DNA of 64,000 nt from Deltaproteobacteria bacterium (lineage in GTDB: Bacteria > Myxococcota_A > UBA9160 > UBA4427). The notes below the pieces were generated by a model. That model did no database searches. It had not been told where the DNA came from and saw only the letters and a program-made list of their open reading frames with translations. Shown piece after piece: positions 7,912 through 16,157 of this stretch; the stretch's first letter is position 1, and every line of letters starts with the position of its first letter. A program made the position numbers and the translations under genes. The stretch spans positions 124,001-188,000 of the forward strand of contig PBFW01000016.1 in the NCBI GenBank assembly GCA_002719955.1, read 5' to 3'.

Positions 7912-10137
7912 ATGAATCTCGACCTGAGCGAGGAGCAGGAACTGCTCCGCACCACCTTCGCCGAGCTCTTCGCTGCCGAATCCAACTGCGAGCGCGTGCG
8001 AGCGGCTGAACCGCTGGGACACGACCCCGCCCTGTGGGAGACGCTGGTCGAAACCGAGGTCGTGGGCATGCGAGTGCCCGAGGCCCAGGGCGGTACGGAG
8101 GCGAGCCTGCTCGACGCCGCGCTCGTCGCCGAAGAGGCGGGACGCCACCTGGCCTCGGCGCCCATCCTCGAAGCCATCGTCGCCAGCCATCTAATTTCGG
8201 GCCTCTCGGGTCCCGAAGCGCAGAAATGGCTCGCGCGTGCCCTGTCCGGATCGAGCCTGGTGAGCTTCGCGCTCTTCGCGGGAGCCGAATCCCAACTCGT
8301 CCCGGGCGGGGCGGTCGCAGATGCGGTGGTGGGGCTCGATGGCGACGAACTCGTCCTCGTCGAGAAGGATCCGGACGCTATGCCAACTGCGAATCTCGGC
8401 TCGAGCCCCCTGGCCCGCTGGAACCTCTCGAGCGGAACGGGCCGAGTGGTGCTGGCCGGTGGGGACGAGGCCGTGCGCGCCTGGACCGCCGCCAAGGAGG
8501 AATGGAAGGTTCTCACCGCCGCTGCGCTGGGCGGGCTCGCTCATCGCGCGCTCGAGATCGCGGCCGAATACGCCTCGGAGCGGACCCAATTCGACCGCCT
8601 GATCGGCGCCTTCCAGGGCATCGCCCATCCGCTCGCGGACTCCGCCGCGGCCGTCGAAGGGGGACAGCTCCTCCTTCAGCGGGCGATCTCCGCCATCGCC
8701 AAGGAGGAACCCCACGCGGCGGCATTCGTCTCGATGGCCTTCGCCTGGGCGGCCGACTCCGCCACGCCCGCGGTGGCCAAATCGCTCCACGCCTTCGGCG
8801 GCTACGGGCTCGCCCTGGAATACGACATCCAGCTCTATTACCGCCGGGCCAAGACCTGGGCGCTGATGGCCGGCGACCCGCGCGACGAGCTGCAGCGCGT
8901 GGCCGAGCGCCACTGGGAGAACGCCGAGGTGGCACTGCCCAGCGCGGGCGACGTCGGCCTCGACTTCGGGCTCGGTGAGAACGCGGAGGCCTTCCGGCTG
9001 ACCGCACGAAAATTCTTCGAAGAGAACCTCACGAGCGAATTGCGGGCGTTCGCACGCTACGACTGGGACGGCCACCACCCGGAATTCCACCGTCAGCTCG
9101 CGGAGGCCGGACTCGCCTTCGCCTCCTGGCCCGAACAATACGGTGGTCAGGGACGCGATCCCTACGAGATGACGGCGCTTGGCCAGGAGTTCCACGACGC
9201 CGGCTGGACGACTCACCCGATCGGGACGACCCGCATCATCGGCGAGACCCTGCTGCATTTCGCCAGTGACGAGATCAAGGACGAGGTCATTACGAAGGTC
9301 TGCGCTGGAGAAGCCGTCATCAGCATGGGGTACTCGGAGCCGGGCTCCGGATCCGACGTGGCAGCAGCTCAGACGCGCGCCGTGCGCGACGGCGACGAGT
9401 GGGTGATCAATGGGCAGAAGATGTTCACGAGTGGCGCCAACAAGGCGCAATATGTGTTTCTGCTAACCCGAACCGATCCCGATGCCAAGAAGCATCGCGG
9501 GCTCACGATGTTCCTGGTGCCACTGGACAGCCCCGGAATCGATATCCAGGCGATTCATACCATCGGCGACGAGCGCACCAACGCCACCTATTACACGGAC
9601 GTGCGCGTGCCGGATAGCTTCCGGGTGGGCGACCTGAACGGCGGCTGGGCGGTGCTCGCCCACGCCCTCGAACTCGAACACGGCGGCGGTGGCCTCGGCG
9701 CCTTCTACGAGGAACACCTCGAGGTGGTCGAACACGCGGCCAGCTGGGCTCGCTCGACGTCGCGCAACGGGCGACCCGCCTTCGAGGACCCGCGCGTGCG
9801 CGACCGTCTGGCCTACGCATTGGTACGGGCGGAGGTGGCCCTCAGCCTGGGTCTGCGCGGGCTCTGGGTGGGCGTCGACGGGGAGGCGAAGGGCGCCGAA
9901 GGACCCATGACGAAGTTGTTCGGCGCGGAGAGCTTCATCGCGGACAGCGCGGACCTCCTGGATCTGGCCGCACCCGATTCGCTCCTGGACGCCTGCGAGG
10001 GCGACGCGGCCGGAAGCGGGGGGATCGAACTCGCCTATCGCCTCTCGGCGGGGACCAGCGTGTACGCCGGTACGAGCGAGATCATGCGCAGCATCATCGC
10101 GCAGGTGGGACTCGGAATGCCGAGAAGTCGTTCTTAG
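7912..10137 (+). CDS. Fused two-domain acyl-CoA dehydrogenase
   Basis: A 741-residue natural fusion of two acyl-CoA dehydrogenase modules. The N-terminal module (about 1-335) ends with HAFGGYGLALEYD and has SERTQFDRL at 222-230, like the non-catalytic partner subunit at 1513. The C-terminal module (about 352-741) has YSEPGSGSD (474-482), WVINGQKMFTS (497-507) and Glu589 in LELEHGG at the helix-G catalytic position. The same two roles are split over two genes at 308 and 1513. Mycobacterial FadE34 (ChsE3) of cholesterol side-chain degradation has a comparable fused layout. I chose ATG 7912 because GAGAGG lies six bases upstream; an in-frame extension to 7858 lacks a site. It diverges from the amidohydrolase at 7749. 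Confidence 0.88.
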   Translation: MNLDLSEEQELLRTTFAELFAAESNCERVRAAEPLGHDPALWETLVETEVVGMRVPEAQGGTEASLLDAALVAEEAGRHLASAPILEAIVASHLISGLSGPEAQKWLARALSGSSLVSFALFAGAESQLVPGGAVADAVVGLDGDELVLVEKDPDAMPTANLGSSPLARWNLSSGTGRVVLAGGDEAVRAWTAAKEEWKVLTAAALGGLAHRALEIAAEYASERTQFDRLIGAFQGIAHPLADSAAAVEGGQLLLQRAISAIAKEEPHAAAFVSMAFAWAADSATPAVAKSLHAFGGYGLALEYDIQLYYRRAKTWALMAGDPRDELQRVAERHWENAEVALPSAGDVGLDFGLGENAEAFRLTARKFFEENLTSELRAFARYDWDGHHPEFHRQLAEAGLAFASWPEQYGGQGRDPYEMTALGQEFHDAGWTTHPIGTTRIIGETLLHFASDEIKDEVITKVCAGEAVISMGYSEPGSGSDVAAAQTRAVRDGDEWVINGQKMFTSGANKAQYVFLLTRTDPDAKKHRGLTMFLVPLDSPGIDIQAIHTIGDERTNATYYTDVRVPDSFRVGDLNGGWAVLAHALELEHGGGGLGAFYEEHLEVVEHAASWARSTSRNGRPAFEDPRVRDRLAYALVRAEVALSLGLRGLWVGVDGEAKGAEGPMTKLFGAESFIADSADLLDLAAPDSLLDACEGDAAGSGGIELAYRLSAGTSVYAGTSEIMRSIIAQVGLGMPRSRS

Positions 10138-10161
10138 GCGTAAGGGGGGCGATGGGGTCGT

Positions 10162-11379
10162 TCAGGATCCGATCGTCACCGGAAGCTGCTCCGGCCCATA
10201 TTCCTGGATATGGTCGACGCAGACCCACTCGAATCCGTCGGGCAAGCGAATCCGATCCGGGCCGAAGCGAGCGAGAACCTCTTCGAGTGCGACCCGCCCG
10301 ATCATCCAGGTCAGATGATTGCCCAGGCAAACGTGGGGGCCGACCCCGAAAGCGAGATGGGCCTTCGGAAGCTCTCGGTCGAGGCGAAAACTCTCCGCAT
10401 CCGGATAGATGCTCTCATCTCGATTCGCAGCCGCCATACCGAGCATGACCTGCTCTCCAGCATGCACAGGGCATCCCCCGAGCTCGGTGTCGACACGCGC
10501 TCTTCGAAAGAGGAAGCTGACCGGTGCCTCGAGGCGGAGCGATTCGTCGACGGCGACGGGAATCTTGTCGGGATCGGCGCGCAGCGTCGCGTCGAAAGCT
10601 TCATCCGAAAGCAAGCGATAGAGAAGATTGCCGAGCATGAAGCTCGCCGAGAGGGATCCGGCGAGCATATTCACGACCAGGGTGCGGGCATGGTGCGCAC
10701 TGATGACCCGGCCCTCGTCGTCGCACGCCTGAACCATGGCCGTGAGCAGCCCGGGAGGCGCGTCCTCTCCCGCCTCTTCACGCGCCCGGATCAAGCCATC
10801 GACGCAGGCGGTGAGCTCCGGGAAGCAAGCGGCGATCCCCTCGCCGCGCTCCGTCTTGCCGGTCGCGGGCCAGCTGCTGTGCAGCAGCTCGTTGGACCAC
10901 TCCATGAGCGGGTCGTGCAGCTCCTCGGGAATCCCCATCACATGAGCCGCGACCGATCCCGGCACCGGGATCGCGAAATCCTTCATCAGGTCGCCCTCGC
11001 CGCGATCCTCCAGGAGACTCAATCGCCGCCTGACCTCGGCGCGCGTCCAGGACTCCGACGCGAGCGCGCCGCGGCGCGTAAAGATCCTGTGGAGCACGCG
11101 GCGAATCCGGGTGTGAAGCGGCGCATCGAGCTCGCCCATGAAGCTCTCTTCGAGGGGCACCACGATCCCCGGCGCGCGCATATCACCGACGGAGGAAAAA
11201 GTCTTGGCCTCACAAAAAGCCTCGGTCGTGTCCTCGTAGCGCGTGGTCAGGACGACCCCGTCCATGGGCCGACAAACGGGCTTCTCCCTGCGGATCTCCG
11301 CCATCAGCCCGAAATCCTGCGTCTTCGACTGATCGGTCGGATCGAAGGCGAACTCCTCGTCGATGGGCGGCTTGCTCAT
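10162..11379 (-). CDS. Cytochrome P450 with atypical I-helix
   Basis: A 405-residue soluble bacterial P450. The haem-ligand loop is FGVGPHVCLG (344-353) with Cys351, and the K-helix ExxR is ESLR (279-282). The I-helix oxygen-activation motif, normally A-G-x-E/D-T, reads A240-G-S-L-S244: the acid is replaced by Leu and the Thr by Ser. That is unusual for a monooxygenase and suggests substrate-assisted proton delivery or a different reaction. ATG 11379 is set by a strong AGGAGGAG eight bases upstream. It lies 25 bases downstream of another P450 on the same strand, so the two are probably co-transcribed. No ferredoxin or reductase gene is adjacent. Confidence 0.9.
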   Translation of the reverse strand: MSKPPIDEEFAFDPTDQSKTQDFGLMAEIRREKPVCRPMDGVVLTTRYEDTTEAFCEAKTFSSVGDMRAPGIVVPLEESFMGELDAPLHTRIRRVLHRIFTRRGALASESWTRAEVRRRLSLLEDRGEGDLMKDFAIPVPGSVAAHVMGIPEELHDPLMEWSNELLHSSWPATGKTERGEGIAACFPELTACVDGLIRAREEAGEDAPPGLLTAMVQACDDEGRVISAHHARTLVVNMLAGSLSASFMLGNLLYRLLSDEAFDATLRADPDKIPVAVDESLRLEAPVSFLFRRARVDTELGGCPVHAGEQVMLGMAAANRDESIYPDAESFRLDRELPKAHLAFGVGPHVCLGNHLTWMIGRVALEEVLARFGPDRIRLPDGFEWVCVDHIQEYGPEQLPVTIGS

Positions 11380-11404
11380 TCTCGCTCCTCCTGAATCGGT
11401 CGCC

Positions 11405-12592
11405 CTAGAAGACGACTCTCGCCTGACCAATCCCACGAGTCGGCACCAGCTGATTGCGCACGATGCTCGTCTCTTCGACCTCGTACTCGGGGATGCGCTC
11501 GAAAAGGGTCTCCAGCGCGATTCGGGTCTCGAGACGAGCGACCGCATTCCCCAGGCAGAAGTGGATGCCGTTGCCGAAGGTCCAATGGGATTTCACATCG
11601 CGATCGACATCGAGTTCCTCGGGGCGGTCGAAAACGGACGGATCGTGATTCGCGGAGCCGTAGAGGAGTAGGACCTGGTCCCCCTCCGGAATCGTCTCGT
11701 CCCCGATGTCGACGTCCCGGGTCGTCACCCGCGCGAGACCCTGCACGGGGGAGATGAATCGCAGGACCTCGTCCACGGCGCGAGGCCAGCGTTCGGGTGC
11801 GGAGACGAGCTTCTGGCGCTGATCGGGACATCGCGAGAACGAGATGATTCCATTGGCGATCGTGTTCATGGTCGTGTTCTGGGAGCCGTCATGGAGCAGG
11901 GAACAGAAACCGGCGACCTCCTCATCGGAGAGTTCCTGGCCCTCGGTCTGGCTGTGGAGGATCTGGGAGATCAGATCCTCCGAGCGGTGCTTCCGGCGCT
12001 CGACGACGAGATCCTTCCAGTAGTCCGCCATTTCCGCATAGGCGGCCAGCGCCCCCTCGCTGGTAAAATCCGAGCCCGCGAGGGTGTCCAGATTCCATTT
12101 CAGGAATTGCTCACGATCGGAGGTCGGCAGGTCGAGCAGCTCGCACATCGTCAGCGTCGGGATCAACTGCGCATAATCCTTCGCCGCATCGAAGCTTCCG
12201 GAATCGAGGAGTCCGTCGAGGATCCCCGCCGACATCTCTCGCAGGTGGGGTTCGAGGGCAGCCACCCGCTTCGGGGTCAGCACCCGCGCGAGAATCTCGC
12301 GGTGCTCGTCGTGGCGCGGTGGATCCATGTTGAACATGTTGATCGGAATCAGACTGATATCCGTATCGATCAACGTGCCTCGCGCGGACGAAAACGTCTG
12401 CCAATCCGCCAGGGCGTCATTCACGTCCTGCGCCCGGGAGATCATCCAGTAATGGGGCCAGACCCGCCCTTCCGCGGTGGGCCGCCTGTAGGCCGGCGCC
12501 CTCTCTCTCAGAATCGAGTAATAGGGGTAGGGATCTCCGAAGAAGCGTTCGTCGAAGGGGTCGAAATCGAAGTCGGAATCGAGGGAGTTCAA
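11405..12592 (-). CDS. Cytochrome P450
   Basis: A 395-residue P450 if it starts at TTG 12592, whose product begins just before DFDFDPFDERFF and has an AGGAC element upstream. The open frame extends further with low-complexity, non-homologous residues, and no ATG lies close to the conserved start. The haem loop is FGNGIHFCLG with Cys346, and ExxR is EVLR (275-278). The I-helix reads D-G-S-Q-N-T-T (235-241): the Thr is kept but the preceding acid is Asn239. SPVQGLARVTTRDV before strand beta1-4 is strikingly like SPVPGLSRVTTRDV in the P450 at 49036, so the two are paralogues. Its substrate is unknown. It leads a two-P450 operon and diverges from a third P450 at 12936. Confidence 0.87.
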   Translation of the reverse strand: MNSLDSDFDFDPFDERFFGDPYPYYSILRERAPAYRRPTAEGRVWPHYWMISRAQDVNDALADWQTFSSARGTLIDTDISLIPINMFNMDPPRHDEHREILARVLTPKRVAALEPHLREMSAGILDGLLDSGSFDAAKDYAQLIPTLTMCELLDLPTSDREQFLKWNLDTLAGSDFTSEGALAAYAEMADYWKDLVVERRKHRSEDLISQILHSQTEGQELSDEEVAGFCSLLHDGSQNTTMNTIANGIISFSRCPDQRQKLVSAPERWPRAVDEVLRFISPVQGLARVTTRDVDIGDETIPEGDQVLLLYGSANHDPSVFDRPEELDVDRDVKSHWTFGNGIHFCLGNAVARLETRIALETLFERIPEYEVEETSIVRNQLVPTRGIGQARVVF

Positions 12593-12935
12593 TTTTTCGC
12601 TGTCCTGACCAGGCCGTCGAAAGAGCCGCCTGGACTCCTCGAAATGATCGACCAATGGCGAGTCGAGACTGAAAATCCGGTCGCGATCGAAGGTGGCAGA
12701 CTCGCTCACCCCACGCCAGAAAATCGAGCCGGTCGCATCCGCCAGGCCCCGCCATCGTGCCGCCCGTCCATCGACTCCGCCCCGACGAGGCTGAAGCGAT
12801 GGCCCCGAAGAATGCGCAACCCGTCGCTGCACCCCGCCGAGGAGTTCTGTTGAAGATGGAGGCCCGATCGCCCAGTATCGATCACTGGCATCGCAGCCCG
12901 GTTGAGGACCCTCTCGATCCGCAGCGGAGAAACCC
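12593..12935. other. Intergenic region between divergent P450 genes
   Basis: This 343-base stretch separates the P450 starts at 12592 (minus) and 12936 (plus). The open frame of the minus-strand P450 continues through it, but the translation has no P450 homology and is rich in Arg, Gly and Ser. It should contain two divergent promoters; I cannot point to convincing -35/-10 pairs or an operator. A CGGAGA element at about 12924-12929 serves the plus-strand gene. Confidence 0.4.
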
Positions 12936-14198
12936 ATGGCCACCGAGGAAGAAACCAGCTCCCCCCCCGATCCGGAATCGCTCCGGGATCCCGTCGAAAT
13001 TCTCGACGTCATCCTCGATCCGCGTCGACGCGGATCGCTCTACCCCTACTTCGCGCGCATGCGCGAGATCGATCCGGTGCACTCGACCGAGGTCCTGCAC
13101 GGTCGGCCGGGCTGGGTGATCACCCGTTATCCCGAAGCGCGCAGCCTGCTCTCGGATACCGAGATGATCAGCGACCGTCGCAACGCGGATGTCTTCGATA
13201 CCGGGCCGAGCGGACAGCTCTTCTTCGAGTTGATGAAGCGCACGCTCCTCTACCTCGATCCCCCGGAACACCGACGCATCCGTCGTTTCTTGTCGAAGCA
13301 TTTCACGTTGCGCGCGATCATGCAGCGACGATCGAGCATCGAGGCGATCGTGGGCGACCTGCTCGACCGAGCCGAGGAGGTCGGCAAGATGGATCTGGTG
13401 AAGGATTTCGCCTATCCCGTACCGACCTCCGTCATTCTCGAAATGCTCGGCGTCCCGCGCGAAGACCTGCCGATCTTCCACCGTTGGTTGAACGATTTCG
13501 CCCGTCGCGGCGACATTTCTGGGGTCACGCCGGAAGTGGAGCGGAAGGGTGAGGAGTCCGTCGAGGGCTTCACCGACTATTTCATGGGCCTGATTCGAGA
13601 GCGTCGCAAGCAGCCTCGGGAGGACCTGATGACGATTCTGGTCCAGCCCGACGAGGGCCGCGGCGAGCTCAGCGATGACGAATTGGTGGCGGCCTGCGTA
13701 TTGCTGATTCAGGGCGGGCACGAGACGACCGCGGACATGATCGGCCTCAGCGTCAACTCGCTGCTGCACAATCCCGACCAGCTACAGCTCCTGCAGCGCG
13801 AACCGGAGCGCATTCAGACCGGTGTCGACGAGCTGATCCGATACGATAGCTCCGTGCACGTCGTGCAGCGCGTCGGGGCGAAGGATATCGAGCTACGCGG
13901 CAAGACGATTCCGGCCGGAGAGGTTTCGCTCGTCTTGATCGGAGCGACGAATCGCGATCCCGCTGGCTTCGAAAACCCGGACACACTCGACCTCACTCGC
14001 GAAAAAGTTCAACACCTGAGCTTTGGACTCGCGAATAATATCTGCCTCGGAGCGCAGTTGGCTCGCGCCGAGCTTCGAATCGCAGTGGGCTCCATCGTCT
14101 CCCGATTTCCCGGACTGCGCTTGGCCGATGACGAAGAGCCCGTCTACCGCGACAGCCTCTTCCTGCGTGGATTGAGGCATCTGAATGTCACCTGGTAG
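12936..14198 (+). CDS. Cytochrome P450 with altered haem-binding loop
   Basis: A 420-residue P450. The I-helix is canonical (G-G-H-E-T-T, 260-265) and ExxR is ELIR (299-302). The cysteine loop reads F363-G-L-A-N-N-I-C370-L-G. Against the consensus FxxGxH/RxCxG, the Gly is Ala366 and the His/Arg that contacts a haem propionate is Asn368. The N-terminus (DPVEILDVILDPRRRG) and the C-terminus (YRDSLFLRGL) match the P450 at 45781, so the two form a subfamily. ATG 12936 follows CGGAGA. The next gene, an SDR, overlaps its end by 14 bases, so the pair may oxidise an alcohol made by this enzyme. Loop changes can alter redox potential; activity is not assured. Confidence 0.88.
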   Translation: MATEEETSSPPDPESLRDPVEILDVILDPRRRGSLYPYFARMREIDPVHSTEVLHGRPGWVITRYPEARSLLSDTEMISDRRNADVFDTGPSGQLFFELMKRTLLYLDPPEHRRIRRFLSKHFTLRAIMQRRSSIEAIVGDLLDRAEEVGKMDLVKDFAYPVPTSVILEMLGVPREDLPIFHRWLNDFARRGDISGVTPEVERKGEESVEGFTDYFMGLIRERRKQPREDLMTILVQPDEGRGELSDDELVAACVLLIQGGHETTADMIGLSVNSLLHNPDQLQLLQREPERIQTGVDELIRYDSSVHVVQRVGAKDIELRGKTIPAGEVSLVLIGATNRDPAGFENPDTLDLTREKVQHLSFGLANNICLGAQLARAELRIAVGSIVSRFPGLRLADDEEPVYRDSLFLRGLRHLNVTW

Positions 14199-15090
14199 TG
14201 CAGCCCTGCAGATGAAGGACAAGGTCGTCGCCATCACGGGTGCGGGACGCGGCATCGGCCGGGCGATCGCAATCGCGATGGCCGCCGAGGGGGCCAGCGT
14301 CATCGTGAACGATCTCGGTAGCGACGACCATGGTCGGGGTTCGAACCCGTCTCCCGCCGACGAGGTCGTGAAGGAGATTCGAGCCGCCGGCGGCTCAGCG
14401 GTGGCCAACCACAGAGACGTCGCAGATTTCGACGAGGCCGCGGAGATCATCGGCAGCGCGGTCGAGCATTTCGGCCGTCTGGATGTCCTGGTCAACAACG
14501 CTGCGGTGCATTTTCACGCGACCGTCGAGGACCACAGCTCCGAGGACTGGGATCGCGTATTGGCGGTGAACGCCAAGGGCGCTTTCAATTGTGCCCATCA
14601 CGCGCTTCCCGTGATGCGCGAGGGAGGCTGGGGTTCCATCATCAACATGGTCTCCGGCGCTTTCTGGGAGGGCACCGCCCACCTCGCATCCTACGGAGCG
14701 TCCAAGGGCGCATCGATGGGGCTGATGCTCACGCTCGACACCGAGTTCCGGGAACACAACATCAATTCCAACTGCATCTCGCCGAGCGTGACCCACACCC
14801 GTCTGGTGGATCGCTGGCTCGCCGACCTTTCCGAGAGTTCGGAGACGACAGAGGAAGACGTCAAGCAGCAGTGGGGGGTCCAGACGCCCGAAAATCTCGC
14901 GCCCTTGGCGATCTATCTCGCTAGCGACCGGGGTCACGCCATCTCGGGCCAGATCTTCGAGGTCCAGGACGACCAGATCATCGCGGTCTCGCCGCCAACG
15001 CGAGGGAACCGGATCCAGCGAAGCGGCGAGCATTGGGAGCTGGAAACACTCGCCTCGGCCATTCCCGGGATCAGCGGCCACACGCCCTGA
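14185..15090 (+). CDS. Short-chain dehydrogenase/reductase
   Basis: A 301-residue SDR with a Rossmann fold. The cofactor motif TGAGRGIG follows KVVAI, NNAA sits in the middle and the catalytic Tyr-Lys pair is in SYGASKG. The VIVNDLG segment after the second strand resembles the (3R)-hydroxyacyl-CoA dehydrogenase domain of peroxisomal multifunctional enzymes, which favours NAD. I took ATG 14185, preceded by TTGAGG and overlapping the P450 stop; ATG 14212 is a shorter alternative that starts directly before KDKVV. The C-terminus has an extra 40 residues after the usual end, of unknown role. Its likely job is oxidation of an alcohol or hydroxyacyl-CoA produced by the neighbouring P450. Confidence 0.87.
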   Translation: MSPGSAALQMKDKVVAITGAGRGIGRAIAIAMAAEGASVIVNDLGSDDHGRGSNPSPADEVVKEIRAAGGSAVANHRDVADFDEAAEIIGSAVEHFGRLDVLVNNAAVHFHATVEDHSSEDWDRVLAVNAKGAFNCAHHALPVMREGGWGSIINMVSGAFWEGTAHLASYGASKGASMGLMLTLDTEFREHNINSNCISPSVTHTRLVDRWLADLSESSETTEEDVKQQWGVQTPENLAPLAIYLASDRGHAISGQIFEVQDDQIIAVSPPTRGNRIQRSGEHWELETLASAIPGISGHTP

Positions 15091-15138
15091 CAGGCCACAA
15101 CCACAGCACGCTGACTGAACGGCGGCGGGGAGCGGGGG

Positions 15139-16023
15139 CTAGTCCCCGGTCTTCGACCCCTCGCCCACGCCGAATTCTTTTTGCAACACTTCGTTGCCGG
15201 CCATGCCTTCCATACGCGGCGAGGCGAAGGCGGTGTCGGCCATACGCGCTTCACCGAGCACCGCTCCCGGACTGGCCCCGTCGATATGTCCCATGATGCC
15301 CTTATAGAGGCTGTAGCCGCAGAGTTCGAGCAATCGATCGGAGAAAGTGCGGGTCACCTCGGGCGGGATCCCCATATAGGCGTTCTGCTGAGTACGCGCC
15401 CACCCGACGCAATATTGGACGTGGATACCGAGACGCCAATCGTTCTCGGTGACGTTGGCGCCACCGCTATGCCAGAGGGCGCCGTCGAAGATCATGATGC
15501 TGCCAGCGGGCATTTCCGCCGGCAGGGTCTCGTACTCTTTCGAGTAGTCCGGCCCATGATCGATCTTGTGAGAGCCGGGCACATAGCGCGTGGCGCCGTT
15601 GGCGTCGGTGAAATCGGTGAACGCCCACATGCTCACGCACATCAGCGGCGCGTGGGGGCGGGGCACGTCCATCAGACCATCATCGGCGTGAAGGGGCTGC
15701 TGTTTCTCGCCGGGGCCGATATGCATGGCCGTCATTCCCGAGAGCAGGCAATGCTCGTCCAGCAGGCGCTCCGCCAACGGCAACACGTTCGCGTGGACCG
15801 GCATTTTCTGGAATACCGAACCCTTGGCGAGCAGGTTGTAGTTGCGCAGGGTCGCGTAGCCCTCTGCTGGATTGCCTCGGGGCGCGCTGGCGCGCTCCTT
15901 CTCCGTCCGACGAACCTGGGAGACGACCTCGTCCACCAGAGCGGGCTCGATCGCATTCTCGATGATCGTGAAGCCCTGATCCTCTATCTCAGCAAGGCGT
16001 CGGTCGATTTCGCTTGAATTCAT
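15139..16023 (-). CDS. Phytanoyl-CoA dioxygenase (PhyH) family protein
   Basis: A 294-residue non-haem Fe(II)/2-oxoglutarate dioxygenase-like protein. The facial triad is visible: His112 and Asp114 in PLHADDG, and the distal His185 in LWHSGG. Arg197 (NDWRLG) fits the 2-oxoglutarate carboxylate contact. PGSHKIDHGP is the typical PhyH lid. The usual reaction is hydroxylation of a hydrophobic acid or acyl-CoA next to the carboxyl group, or of a natural product. Start 16023 has GAGGG upstream on the minus strand. It converges on the SDR. Two TauD-type dioxygenases elsewhere in the window use the same chemistry but belong to another branch. Confidence 0.86.
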   Translation of the reverse strand: MNSSEIDRRLAEIEDQGFTIIENAIEPALVDEVVSQVRRTEKERASAPRGNPAEGYATLRNYNLLAKGSVFQKMPVHANVLPLAERLLDEHCLLSGMTAMHIGPGEKQQPLHADDGLMDVPRPHAPLMCVSMWAFTDFTDANGATRYVPGSHKIDHGPDYSKEYETLPAEMPAGSIMIFDGALWHSGGANVTENDWRLGIHVQYCVGWARTQQNAYMGIPPEVTRTFSDRLLELCGYSLYKGIMGHIDGASPGAVLGEARMADTAFASPRMEGMAGNEVLQKEFGVGEGSKTGD

Positions 16024-16157
16024 GGTGCCCTCGATTCTACAGGGTTTTCCGCCGGCCCGGACGCCCCTCGATAAGCCACCCGCTCCCGACGATTCATCTC
16101 GCGAGCCCTCCAGAACTCTTCCGCGAGCGGAATCCCTTCCAAAAGCGCTCGGAATTC

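Noticed and set aside
8191-9450. Minus-strand frame of 419 codons opposite the fused dehydrogenase
   Set aside because: The plus-strand product has full acyl-CoA dehydrogenase motifs; the reverse frame has none.
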